NCBI RefSeq assembly: GCF_001042695.1
Contig: NZ_AP012334.1
Span: 372,001 to 436,000, forward strand
Direction of reading: 5' to 3'
DNA length: 64,000 bases
Source of the DNA: Scardovia inopinata JCM 12537
GTDB taxonomy: Bacteria; Actinomycetota; Actinomycetes; Actinomycetales; Bifidobacteriaceae
The notes beneath the pieces are model-generated. The model made no database searches. It was not told where the DNA came from and saw only the letters and a list, made by a program, of their open reading frames with translations. The translations under genes were made by a program, and so were the position numbers. The number at the start of each line of letters is the position of its first letter. Positions within the stretch are counted from its first letter, which is position 1. Shown in pieces: positions 37,495 to 46,142 of the stretch.

Positions 37495-38286
37495 ATGAGA
37501 ATTATTGTTGCGGACTGTTCTGCTGTCTATTCGGGCCGGCTTAATGCCCGCCTCCCCCGTTCCCGCCGGGTTATTCTGATCAAGGAAGACAGCAGTTGTC
37601 TGATTTTTTCTGAGCTCGGATCCTATAAGCCCCTTAACTGGATGGTGGCACCCTGTACTTTGCGGCAGGTAGGCCCTGACCAGCCTCGGTTTCATTCTCT
37701 GATCACCGATATGGGCTTGGATACCTTGAAATCGGAAGAACAGGGAGATCTTCAGCCGGGAGAGGGGGATCTTCAGCTGGAAGAGGGGGAAGCCCAGCCG
37801 GATTCCTTCCTCCAGGTGACAGCTGATAAAAGTTCTGATACCTTGATTATTGCCCTATGGCAGGTTCTGTCTGATCAGACATTTGACCTCGGTCAGGATC
37901 CGGGTTTGAGTAAGGACGGGGTAGAGGACCATTTGCAGCACTACCTGGCAGAGCAGATAGAACGGATTGGCAAGGGGGCCCGGCTGGTCAGGCGGGAATA
38001 TCCCACAGCCATTGGTCCGGTTGATATTATGGCCATTGATGGCGACGGGGTCCATGTGGCCATTGAGATCAAGCGGCATGGGGGTATCGATGGGGTTGAA
38101 CAGCTGACCCGTTACTGCAAGCTTTTGAACAGGGATACAAAAATAGCCCCGGTTCGTGGAATCTTTGCCGCACAGACTATTACTGCTCAGGCACGGACTC
38201 TGGCTGAAGACCGGGGCTTTGAATGCCTCATTCTTGATTATGATCAAATGAAAAATGAGGATTCGTCTGAGATTACCCTTTTCTAG
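37495..38286 (+). CDS. nucS: Mismatch-specific endonuclease NucS
   Basis: NucS/EndoMS cuts both strands at certain base mismatches. It replaces MutS-MutL in many actinobacteria and archaea. The N-terminal dimerisation domain begins MRIIVADCSAVYSGRL. The PD-(D/E)XK nuclease has RREYPTAIGPVDIMAID and VAIEIKRHGGIDGVEQLTRY. The linker between domains holds an acidic, imperfectly duplicated insert (GDLQPGEGDLQLEEGE, about residues 83-100). Length 263 aa is a little above usual. It sits 17 bases after the ABC permease. Confidence 0.93.
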   Translation: MRIIVADCSAVYSGRLNARLPRSRRVILIKEDSSCLIFSELGSYKPLNWMVAPCTLRQVGPDQPRFHSLITDMGLDTLKSEEQGDLQPGEGDLQLEEGEAQPDSFLQVTADKSSDTLIIALWQVLSDQTFDLGQDPGLSKDGVEDHLQHYLAEQIERIGKGARLVRREYPTAIGPVDIMAIDGDGVHVAIEIKRHGGIDGVEQLTRYCKLLNRDTKIAPVRGIFAAQTITAQARTLAEDRGFECLILDYDQMKNEDSSEITLF

Positions 38287-38317
38287 TTTCTAGTTTCTAG
38301 TTTTTAGTTTTTAGTTT
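38283..38317 (+). repeat. 7-bp tandem repeats (TTTCTAG/TTTTTAG)
   Basis: Five to six slightly varied copies follow immediately after the nucS stop, in the gap to the convergent FKBP gene. Confidence 0.85.
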
Positions 38318-38336
38318 TGCTTTTTGGGTTTTCTGG

Positions 38337-38371
38337 TTTTAAGCTGAGAGAATGTTTTAAGCTGAGAGAAT
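38337..38371 (+). repeat. 18-bp tandem duplication covering the FKBP stop codon
   Basis: Two copies of TTTTAAGCTGAGAGAAT(G). The duplicate reproduces the final codons (ILSA) and stop of the minus-strand gene just beyond its real end. Confidence 0.85.
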
Positions 38372-39325
38372 ATCGACCACAAAGACCAGGGTGGAATTGG
38401 CAGGAATACTACCCTGAGCGGTAGAACCATAGCCTTGGCTGGGAGGAATAATCAGCAGGACCTGGGATCCAACTGTCTTTCCTGTCAGCCCCTTGGTCCA
38501 GCCGGTAATAACTCCTCCAGACAGGGAGAAGCTCAAAGGTGTTCCCCGGGACCAGGAACTGTCAAAGGGAGAATCGGCCTTGCCACCCAGAACCCAGCCC
38601 TTGTATTGAACAGAAATGGTGTCGGAAGCCTTAATCTTCCTGCCCTTGCCCTGGATCAGGGTTTGAGAGACCAGTTTTCCTGTCTTCTTGTAAGTAGTCA
38701 GACCAGAAATGGAAGGCTCGCCGTTCTTAGCCAGGGTAACTTTGGGCAGGGTAGGATCGAGTGAGGTCACCTTGGTTCCGCTGGCCCTTTGAGGAATCTT
38801 TCGTGCATCAGTCAAGGTCAAGGCCAGAAGATAACTACTGGCCGAGGCTGTTGATGTAGTGGAAGAACTGTTCTCACTGACTGCCAGAACAACTGTTGAA
38901 TTAACCCGTAAGCCCTTGAAAAGCTTATAGAAACCGGCCTGTATACCTTTCTTGGTCAGGAAGGTGCTGCAAACGGCGTCTCCCTTCCAGGTAGAGTTGA
39001 CTTCTTTGCCGGTTGAAGGGTTGAGAACAATCTGCTGCAGGCAAAGCTGATCGCCGTCAGAAGCCTTCTTCCCGTTGCCTTCCTGGACAATTTGATAGGT
39101 ATAATTTGTTACCGTATAGGGAGTTTTGAAGCTGATGGAAGGTTTTTTGCCCAGTGTTCCCTTAGCGCTGAACGGCTTGTCAGTCAGTTCTTCGAATTTG
39201 CTGCTGGTGCCTTCTTTGACACTTCCTGATGAAGACCCACAGGCTGCCAGAGGCAGGCACAGAGCCAGGACGCAGATGAGGGCCATAAGGAGTGGAGTGA
39301 TTTTTCGAGTAAACGTTTTTCCCAT
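38357..39325 (-). CDS. FKBP-type peptidyl-prolyl isomerase lipoprotein
   Basis: 322-aa exported folding factor. A signal peptide with membrane helix MALICVLALCLPL ends in the lipobox LAAC, so it is lipid-anchored outside the membrane. A central domain of unclear fold is followed by a C-terminal FKBP domain with VQYKGWVLGGKADSPFDSSWSRG, VITGWTKGL, VGSQVLLIIPPSQGYG and NSTLVFVVDIL. The first FKBP-like half may be a degenerate second domain. Convergent with nucS; a tandem duplication covers the stop. Confidence 0.92.
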   Translation of the reverse strand: MGKTFTRKITPLLMALICVLALCLPLAACGSSSGSVKEGTSSKFEELTDKPFSAKGTLGKKPSISFKTPYTVTNYTYQIVQEGNGKKASDGDQLCLQQIVLNPSTGKEVNSTWKGDAVCSTFLTKKGIQAGFYKLFKGLRVNSTVVLAVSENSSSTTSTASASSYLLALTLTDARKIPQRASGTKVTSLDPTLPKVTLAKNGEPSISGLTTYKKTGKLVSQTLIQGKGRKIKASDTISVQYKGWVLGGKADSPFDSSWSRGTPLSFSLSGGVITGWTKGLTGKTVGSQVLLIIPPSQGYGSTAQGSIPANSTLVFVVDILSA

Positions 39326-39505
39326 AAGTCATACTCTATCGGTACGAGGGTACTCGACTTGCGGACCTGCATGTATGGGCCTGCATGTGGTAGGAAAAAG
39401 CCAGCTATGGACAGCCTGTGAGACTATCTGGGAAGCAATTGTGGATGAAATGTGCCTATGTTCCGGTAAACTAGCTTAGTTGATAGGAAAATCAGGAGCC
39501 TCATA

Positions 39506-41092
39506 GTGAAAAACGACGATACTCAAACTAGCGAGACGATTGACCGGACTGAAACTGTGTCCAGGAAGGACTTGAAAGCTGACAGTGCGCATACCAGGCA
39601 CGAGGATCCGGCCGAAGATGCCAGGACCAGTAACCATACAGCTTCTGGAAGAGCCCGCAGAATAGTCTTCCGGTTTGTTCTTGCCCCTATTTTTGCTGTA
39701 GCAGCCGTGGCTTCCCTGGTCATGGGAATTCTTTTTGCTACCATTTTGGCCCCCAAGCCCATTCTTCAGGCAACGGCTTCCGGCCTGTCTTCTTCGTATC
39801 TCTATACGGAAGATGGGGTAGCGGCCCTGAGCGGGTCGGGCTTGACCATGAAAGTTTCGGGTAAAACCGGTTCACAGGTCTGTCTGGCAGTAGGCACAGC
39901 CCGCGATATTAAGCTTTGGCTGGGCAAAGAAAAGGTCACGGTTCTTACTGGTTTATCTTCCTCTGCTGCCTTATCCAGGAAAATTGTGGGAAGCGAAACG
40001 GATCCCATTCTCTCGTCTGATCAGTCTTCAGATGACGATGAAGCTGGTCTGACTTCTTTTAAGAATTCTGATTTGTGGCAGTCGGTGACCTGCGGGAACG
40101 GCGCAGTTCAGGTCAAATTGGCAGATGCGTCTGGTAAGGCTCTGGTGGCCTATTCCTCGGACCCGCTTCAATCAGTATCCCTTTCCTGGAGAAACCAGAA
40201 GCAGGAAAATTATACTTGGGTTTGGTATCTGGCTGCTGCCCTTTTGGCTGTTTTCTCCATTCTCTGCGCTACCCTTTTGGCCACATTTAAGCCCAGAAAG
40301 CGGGTTAAGGCTTCTGCTGCACGCAACCTGGCCGTGGAAGAGGCTCAGGCTCAGGATGATATGAGCACCCAGATTATGGAACCTGTGGAAGAAAACTTCC
40401 ACTATCAGCGGCCGGATGTGGTTCCCACTCATCATGCTCCTATTACTAAGAAAAAGTGGTCCCCCTTCGGGCTGGGTAAGGGCCAGGTCCTGTCTGCTGA
40501 GGAGGCCTTGTCTTCCCATGATCAGGATGAACCTGATAGTCAGGAGGCCTCGGGCTCCCCGGCAATTGTGGATCCTTCCCATTCCAATATGGTTGCCCGG
40601 GTATCGAGCAGCCGTCAGCACACCTCTGGCCATATTCCGGGGGAGCATAGGGAAAATTCTTCAGAAGATTCTCCGGTAGGCAAACACAGGGCATCTGCCG
40701 ATGACATTCGTCGCAGGGCAAGGGCCAAGAAGTCTGCTCATCGTCAAAGAAAACAGTCATCTCCTCATTTATCTCATCTGGTTTCTCAGACGGAGTCGAG
40801 CAGCGATTCTTCGGCGGATCAGTCTGTCCCTGAAACTGTAACAACTGCCTCCTTCAGCGAGATGGCTGCCTGGCTGGAGAGGGTAAAGAAAGAAGATTCC
40901 AAGCCCCCTGCGGATAATACCGTTGATATTCTGGCCGATGAAAAAGAAAAGAAATCCAAGGAAAACCTGTTTGAAAATTCTGAAAGCACAAGAATTACCG
41001 ACATTCAGGAAGCGGTTTCTGAGTCTGAGCATAAGGCCGATAAGGACTCTGAGCAGCCATCGGCCGAAGCCAAGGAGGAGCATCATGACTAA
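39506..41092 (+). CDS. Conserved membrane protein with two membrane helices and a disordered cytoplasmic tail
   Basis: 528 aa, not assigned to a named family. Residues about 53-78 (VFRFVLAPIFAVAAVASLVMGI) and 235-260 (YTWVWYLAAALLAVFSILCATLLA) are membrane helices. The first loop, about 155 aa, lies outside and the long C-terminal half (charged, Ser/Glu-rich) is in the cytoplasm. GTG 39506 has AGGAG 7 bases upstream. The stop overlaps the start of the lipoprotein gene by 8 bases, so the two proteins are translationally coupled and probably act together at the envelope. Confidence 0.65.
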   Translation: MKNDDTQTSETIDRTETVSRKDLKADSAHTRHEDPAEDARTSNHTASGRARRIVFRFVLAPIFAVAAVASLVMGILFATILAPKPILQATASGLSSSYLYTEDGVAALSGSGLTMKVSGKTGSQVCLAVGTARDIKLWLGKEKVTVLTGLSSSAALSRKIVGSETDPILSSDQSSDDDEAGLTSFKNSDLWQSVTCGNGAVQVKLADASGKALVAYSSDPLQSVSLSWRNQKQENYTWVWYLAAALLAVFSILCATLLATFKPRKRVKASAARNLAVEEAQAQDDMSTQIMEPVEENFHYQRPDVVPTHHAPITKKKWSPFGLGKGQVLSAEEALSSHDQDEPDSQEASGSPAIVDPSHSNMVARVSSSRQHTSGHIPGEHRENSSEDSPVGKHRASADDIRRRARAKKSAHRQRKQSSPHLSHLVSQTESSSDSSADQSVPETVTTASFSEMAAWLERVKKEDSKPPADNTVDILADEKEKKSKENLFENSESTRITDIQEAVSESEHKADKDSEQPSAEAKEEHHD

Positions 41093-42158
41093 AAAATCAC
41101 TGCTTTCCCACGGCATAAGAAAGATTCTTATAGCCCTGTTAGCTGCATCCAGCACACTAGGACTGGCAGCCTGCGGGTCTGTGCCTGAACCCAAAAAGAC
41201 TAATCTGTCTAACACCACTGTCATAACCCTTACTCAGGAAGAAAGAATCCGTAGGAGAGTCATCCGCAATGTTCTTTCCCTGGATGAAGACAGAGATGTT
41301 GAAGGACTTAAGCAGTATGTCCAAGGCCCTGAACTGGCTGTCAGGACCAGCCAGCTGACGGTGGCTAAGGCGACCGAGACTTTAGACCAGACCGCTGCCA
41401 TACCCACAGGGGTACAGCAGATTATGATTCCGACCGAATCCTCATGGCCTCGGTCCTTCTTCTCTATTACTACGACGACCGCAGACCAGCAGTCTGGCCG
41501 TCTTCTGGTTTTTTCTCAGGATTCAGCCAGGGAAAATTACAAGCTCTGGGGTCTGGTCAGGCTCTTCTCCGGTGCACAGCTGCCGACTTTCCGCCAGCAG
41601 ACTCCTGCTACTAAAACCTCTGATGAGTACAACGATCCCAACCATACAGGAACTGCCACTCAGGGCGGCCTGGTTATGACTCCGACTAAGGCTGTTACCG
41701 CCTATGCCGATGTCCTGCAGAAGGGCACTGCCAGTACCTATGCCTCCCGTTTTGCCACTGATTCTCTGCGGACCGAGTTGACCAAGCTGACGAATACCAT
41801 CAGCGATGGAGTGAAGAAAAACGGGGGAACTCAGGAGCAGACCTTTACTTTTAATAAGAAAGCTATTAAGGTTCTGGTAACGGCCACCTCGTCCAAGAAC
41901 AAGGGAGCCAAGCTGGGAGCCCTGGTAATTGCTCAAATAGATTCGTCCTGGACACGAACCGCGGGGAAGGACAGGACTTCTCTGCCTATCTCTGATGCAG
42001 AGAAGGCCCTTTTTGGCATACAGGAAGGTAAACAATCCGTAGTGGCCAATTACATTAATGTGGTTGCCCTCTATGTTCCTTATGCATCTCAGGGGTCGCA
42101 GGCTAAAATCGAGTGCGTTGGTGCTGAACGGGTTCCTGTTTCGGTCACAGCTCGCTAA
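41085..42158 (+). CDS. Lipoprotein of unknown function
   Basis: 357-aa lipoprotein. The signal peptide (KKSLLSHGIRKILIALLAAS) ends in LAAC as a lipobox. The mature part begins with a charged helical region and has no domain I recognise. ATG 41085 has a strong AAGGAGGAG. Longer in-frame starts lie inside the upstream gene. It overlaps the membrane protein and precedes the thioredoxin/TPR gene. Confidence 0.72.
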   Translation: MTKKSLLSHGIRKILIALLAASSTLGLAACGSVPEPKKTNLSNTTVITLTQEERIRRRVIRNVLSLDEDRDVEGLKQYVQGPELAVRTSQLTVAKATETLDQTAAIPTGVQQIMIPTESSWPRSFFSITTTTADQQSGRLLVFSQDSARENYKLWGLVRLFSGAQLPTFRQQTPATKTSDEYNDPNHTGTATQGGLVMTPTKAVTAYADVLQKGTASTYASRFATDSLRTELTKLTNTISDGVKKNGGTQEQTFTFNKKAIKVLVTATSSKNKGAKLGALVIAQIDSSWTRTAGKDRTSLPISDAEKALFGIQEGKQSVVANYINVVALYVPYASQGSQAKIECVGAERVPVSVTAR

Positions 42159-42254
42159 GGTTCTGTCGCTAAGTTCTCTCGCGAATTCTTCTCGCTAAGG
42201 TCCTGGCTGACAGGCTTGAGTGGGAGAGTGAGAGAATATCGCGTCAAGTGAACA

Positions 42255-42284
42255 ACAAATAATTTCATCACAAATAATTTCATC
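42255..42284 (+). repeat. 15-bp tandem duplication ACAAATAATTTCATC
   Basis: Perfect head-to-tail pair in the leader of the thioredoxin/TPR gene. Confidence 0.9.
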
Positions 42285-42298
42285 TATATGAAGGCATT

Positions 42299-43309
42299 AT
42301 GACTCAGATAAATAAGGGCGGCAAAGCCCAGCGCTCTACTGCGGGTTTGAACCTGGCAGGGGCGGTTGATTTAGAAGGATTAAAGCATAAGGTCACGGCT
42401 CCTGCCGGTCAGGAAGGCGGAGCTCCCGCTGCAGGGGGCTATGTGGTGGATGTAGATACCGCCGGTTTTGATTCCATGGTCAGAACCTCAGCTACTTACC
42501 CCATTCTCCTGCTCATGTGGCAGGAAGATGATAATCGCTACTTTGACCTTGCGCGCAAACTGGCAGATATGGTCACTGAGATGAAGGGGCAGATGCAGCT
42601 GGCCCGCATGGATATTGCCTCTAATCCCCAGGTTGTTCAGGCTTTGCAGATGCAGGGGGCTCCGGCCTTGTATGCCTTTATTGGCGGCCGGCCTATGCCT
42701 ATTGTCCAAGGAATGCCAACGGATGAGGAACTTCGGCAGATTAAGGAGCAGATTCTGCCTCAGCTGGTTGCAGCAGCCCAACAGTCTGGAATTACTGGCA
42801 CCGCTCCTTATATGGGAAATGAGTCTGACCAGGCGAACCGGGAAGGTCAGGGTCAGGATGGAAGCTCAGGCAATGACCGAGGGCCCTCCCATCCTCAGAT
42901 ACCAGCCGGCCACGAAGAGGCGTATCAGCTGGCTCAGGAGGGCAAGTATCATCAGGCAGCTGCGGCTTACCACAAGATTATGGAATCTGACCCTCATGAT
43001 GTTCTTGCCGCGCGGGAGCATGCCAAGGCTGCCCTTTTAGACAGAAATGGAGAATCTGATGTGAGAGCGGTCCGTAAGGCAGCAGGGGATGCTCCCGACG
43101 ATCTCCAGGCTCAGCTGGATGTAGCTGATATCGATATGATTGGTGGCCATCTGGAAGATGCCTGTAATCGACTCCTGGACTTTTTAACTACGCATAGGGA
43201 GAGCAAAGATCTGATCCGGCAGCGACTCTTGGAGTATTTTGCTATTCCTGAAGCATCTGATGAGCGCGTCCGTCAGGCCAGGGCAAGACTGGCAACCCTA
43301 ATGTATTAA
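42299..43309 (+). CDS. CnoX/YbbN-like thioredoxin-fold protein with TPR repeats
   Basis: 336-aa cytoplasmic protein. A thioredoxin-like domain (residues about 50-160: YPILLLMWQEDDNRYFDLA, ARMDIASNPQVVQALQMQGAPALYAFIGG) lacks a CxxC active site. A TPR-like region follows (about residues 200-330). This arrangement matches actinobacterial YbbN/CnoX relatives, which are thought to protect or hold proteins rather than reduce disulfides. The role here is inferred. The start is supported by GAAGG. Confidence 0.75.
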   Translation: MTQINKGGKAQRSTAGLNLAGAVDLEGLKHKVTAPAGQEGGAPAAGGYVVDVDTAGFDSMVRTSATYPILLLMWQEDDNRYFDLARKLADMVTEMKGQMQLARMDIASNPQVVQALQMQGAPALYAFIGGRPMPIVQGMPTDEELRQIKEQILPQLVAAAQQSGITGTAPYMGNESDQANREGQGQDGSSGNDRGPSHPQIPAGHEEAYQLAQEGKYHQAAAAYHKIMESDPHDVLAAREHAKAALLDRNGESDVRAVRKAAGDAPDDLQAQLDVADIDMIGGHLEDACNRLLDFLTTHRESKDLIRQRLLEYFAIPEASDERVRQARARLATLMY

Positions 43310-43326
43310 ATATACCAGAGGTCGGT

Positions 43327-43962
43327 TTAGCCCTCGGAAGCTGTGCGATTGGTCCCGAATCCTTGATGGAAGCTGGGACCTTTTTTATTGAGTTCCTCTA
43401 AAAAGCTGTCTTTCCAGAAGCTATAAGGGTGCTCAGCTAAACCATCATTGGAGAAGCGCCAGTCATCAGTAATCTCAGTCAGGCAGAATTCCGGTATAAG
43501 CAGATTGGTAACGGGCTTATTTCGTCTGGTTTCCGCTGCTACCAGGGGATAATTGTCGCCTCCGAAAACGTCCAAATTCCAGCCATCTTCTCCCACCCAG
43601 GCTGTGTACCGGGTTTTGACCAGGGCTTTACCGCCCCGACGGATGAGCTCCACGGCTATGTCTGGATCAATCTCCCGCCCAGCCTCATATCTGGTTCCGC
43701 TGGTGGAAGGCCCTTTGGTGGTCATAGAAGCAAAATGGAAGCGGTCTCTGTAGCGGTCAACGGTTTCCAGGGGATCAATCTTGCTGGTCATGTCTACCTT
43801 GGTATTAGCAGCTTTGACCCGCACTCTCAGGGCATAATTATCCTCGTAGACATAATAACTTTGAATAATCAGAGTTGGTTCTTCGTTCACAGTCAGGTCC
43901 GCAGGCAGGGAATAGCAGAAAAATCGTCGGTCATATTCAAAATCAGAGAAAGGATCACTCAT
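43327..43962 (-). CDS. CYTH domain protein
   Basis: 211-aa protein of the CYTH superfamily (triphosphate-binding tunnel fold). Evidence: FEYDRRFFC near the N-terminus (ExEx-like strand), alternating basic/acidic strands (YALRVRVK, KALVKTRYTAW), the WNLDVFGGDNYPLVAAE strand, and the late VTDDWRFSNDGLA analogue ITDDWRFSNDGLAEHPY. Substrate unknown; inorganic triphosphatase is a common activity. AGGAGA precedes the start. It lies divergent from and just upstream of tRNA-Arg. Confidence 0.75.
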   Translation of the reverse strand: MSDPFSDFEYDRRFFCYSLPADLTVNEEPTLIIQSYYVYEDNYALRVRVKAANTKVDMTSKIDPLETVDRYRDRFHFASMTTKGPSTSGTRYEAGREIDPDIAVELIRRGGKALVKTRYTAWVGEDGWNLDVFGGDNYPLVAAETRRNKPVTNLLIPEFCLTEITDDWRFSNDGLAEHPYSFWKDSFLEELNKKGPSFHQGFGTNRTASEG

Positions 43963-44094
43963 ACTCTGTCTCCTGGAAATACATCTACTTTTCCTTTATT
44001 TTATGCGGCAAGGGGTACTTTTAGCCGTACACTGCTTGATCGCGACAAGCGCAGGTTTTATTTGACCGCTGAATACGCTACAGTAGAGGTGCTC

Positions 44095-44167
44095 GGGTTT
44101 GTAGCTCAGTGGATAGAGCGTCTGTCTCCGGAACAGAAGGTCGAGGGTTCGAATCCCTTCAAGCCCA
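44095..44167 (+). tRNA. tRNA-Arg (anticodon CCG)
   Basis: The cloverleaf is complete: acceptor GGGTTTG / CAAGCCC (one T-G pair), D-stem GCTC/GAGC, anticodon stem TCTGT/ACAGA with loop CTCCGGA (anticodon CCG, decoding CGG), T-loop GTTCGAATC. Discriminator A; CCA is not encoded. The accessory island begins 7 bases after its end, so the gene is a natural integration point. Confidence 0.96.
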
Positions 44168-44173
44168 CTTTGG

Positions 44174-45395
44174 CTTATAGGACAGAATGTGTTGCTGGAA
44201 TGGGATTCTGTATAGACTATTTATTGTATCTCTCTAGTTAGGGATGGTTGCTAACTATTGTTGATGTGCGTTCAGGGTCTGGTATAAACGTGTGATGGTT
44301 TGGTTTGTAGGTATAGTTTCCAGGTATTTTTGAGGGTCGTGAGTAGCGGTGGAATGTGTGGAGCAATACCAAAACACAGTTTTAATCTGGTGTTCAAGAC
44401 TCATACCCTGATGCGCTCTTAGCAGGTTTCTGAGTTGAGTGTTCACTCCGCCTTCTATCTGGTTATGTGTGGTAATAACACTTTTCTTATGAGTAAACTG
44501 GTAGTGGGTTTAAGGTTAGTGAAGGGCCGGTTTTGACGGATGAGTGTGTTACTACTTCTGGCTGTTTTGTGAGAGCGGTATGGGTGTTTTGGTCATACGA
44601 GTCGACGTGGGTTTGCTCGTTAAACCAGTCTTTCCAGGTTTCATGCCATGGAGAATATATGGTGACCCATTAATACGCGTGATCTAAGGTTTTTACTGTT
44701 AATAGGCTTCTCCCGATATGAAGGAGTTGTTGGCCTGATAGTAAGCGTGGGTGAAGCGTGGCCGCGTTCGTGATGGTCATATACACGTGGAATAGACAGC
44801 GTTGGATAGTGGCCGTTGGTCAGGTTATTTTACAGGTTTTTCTAAAACCTAGTCTTCAATCAGAAACAACTGTCACGAGTGGTGCTATACGAAAGAGTAA
44901 TGCTAAGTATGCTGTGGTTGTTTCGCTACGGGTTACGTACCAGCCAAGAATCTTATCTGTCGTGCACGCAATCAGGATAACAATTTTATGGCTTATAGAG
45001 GCACCATCAACGAACACAATATGGTAATGTTCTTTCACTCTGAGTGGTAGACCAGTGCTGCCAGTATTGTCAGAATTTACTGGTATGTCTGCGCCGATCA
45101 CGTTCTTGAGAAGGCAGCCTCTTGCGAGGGGTAAGACTAAGAATCTGGGCAAGAAACTTAGCAAAATCTTTCAGTGTTGAATCGTACTCATGGGTAAAAC
45201 TCGCATGACAGTATTGACAGTAATAGCGTTGCGGCTGTTACTCGTTTTCCTGTTTTTCTTGATATTTTTACTGTGACACGTGCTGCCTTGCATTGACCTT
45301 ATACAGTCTATGAATACATGATTTTTAAACTGTGCCTACCTCGTTGGGAATGCGGGTGTTCGCAGTGTTTCTAGCAACACGTTTTGTCCTATAAG
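44174..45395 (-). mobile_element. Decayed IS256-family (IS1249-like) insertion sequence
   Basis: The left end CTTATAGGACAGAATGTGTT at 44174 is mirrored by AACACGTTTTGTCCTATAAG ending at 45395 (about 21 of 23 positions match when complemented), giving terminal inverted repeats around 1.2 kb. This size fits IS256 relatives. The transposase inside is broken in many frames. No clear target-site duplication is visible. It abuts the tRNA-Arg 3' end. Confidence 0.75.
44255..45300 (-). pseudogene. IS1249-like transposase remnant, multiply frameshifted
   Basis: In-frame islands on the minus strand resemble one transposase in order: a zinc-ribbon-like YYCQYCHASF region near 45220, then HIVFVDGASISHKIVILIAC (the DDE Asp strand) with GWYVTRSETT and LLFRIAPLVTVVSD near 44860-45050. 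At the C-terminus NTQLRNLLRAHQGMSLEHQI and KTVFWYCSTHS (44255-44446) match the final part of IS1249-type enzymes. Stops and shifts separate them. Not functional. Confidence 0.75.
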
Positions 45396-45463
45396 TAAAA
45401 AGTAAACCATTATTTAAAACGTGTGTAAAACCAATAAACACAATGGTAAGGACCCTAAAATAA

Positions 45464-45483
45464 CAACACAAAATGTCCTATAA
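45464..45483. repeat. Third, solitary copy of the IS end
   Basis: CAACACAAAATGTCCTATAA has the same orientation as the right inverted repeat at 45376-45395 but lies 88 bases further on. Perhaps a relic of a second, deleted IS copy. Confidence 0.6.
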
Positions 45484-45526
45484 ACTAGAAACTTTACATT
45501 AAGGGACGCGAAGGAGGCTGATATAG

Positions 45527-46128
45527 ATGGGCGAGAATTCTTCAAACGAAAAAGCAGTAAAAGGACAGAAGGAACGCATTGAAGCCTACGCCGAGAGGCT
45601 GGCAGGCCACACGCCTATTCTGTCTGAAAAAGAATATCAGCGCTTCATCATGGAGCGGCTGAAAAAGAATAATGGCTATGTGATCCGTAAGGCGGTAAAC
45701 TATGACCGTCTCTTTGCCGTTGACCGTGAGATGCTGTTTAAGTTCCTGAATGATACGCAGCTGGACGAGATGACTACTCTCAGGAAGATTTATAAGGATG
45801 ATTTAGAGGACACGATTATCAGCCTCATCAATACCGAAGAGACACAAAGGCTCGCGGCAGCTTGCTCAATGTATTGAAGCAAGAAGTATAATGCTTTATG
45901 TGCTGGCCTACATTAATATCAAGCATCCCGGCGGCGGGTACAATCTGGATGGAAAGATCAAGGCGACGAATTTTGTGCAGATACTTCGACAACATCGGCG
46001 ATGCGCTTATTGAAGGTCTCGACCAGAATCAGGGCTTCTTCTCTCTGCTTCTTGGAAATGATGAGATTAAGTGGGAGGTGCTTGGCATCTTCGCTGAAGA
46101 AATATATGACAGCCTGCGTAAGGATTAA
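45527..46128 (+). pseudogene. Type I restriction HsdR-like remnant with frameshifts
   Basis: The first frame has a proper start (AAGGAGG upstream) and encodes 116 aa ending ...INTEETQRLAAACSMY. The segment NGYVIRKAVNYDRLFAVDREMLFKFLNDTQ is like HsdR N-termini known to me. A single extra A near 45850 would continue as TQKARGSLLNVLKQEV, the expected next residues. Two further frame changes then give MLYVLAYINIKHPGGGYNLD (from 45892) and YFDNIGDALIEGLDQNQGFF to a stop at 46128. The central helicase region is absent, so large deletions have joined the ends. The last piece could come from another protein. The mcrB ribosome site follows 9 bases later. Confidence 0.6.
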
Positions 46129-46142
46129 AGGAGGCAGCAGTA

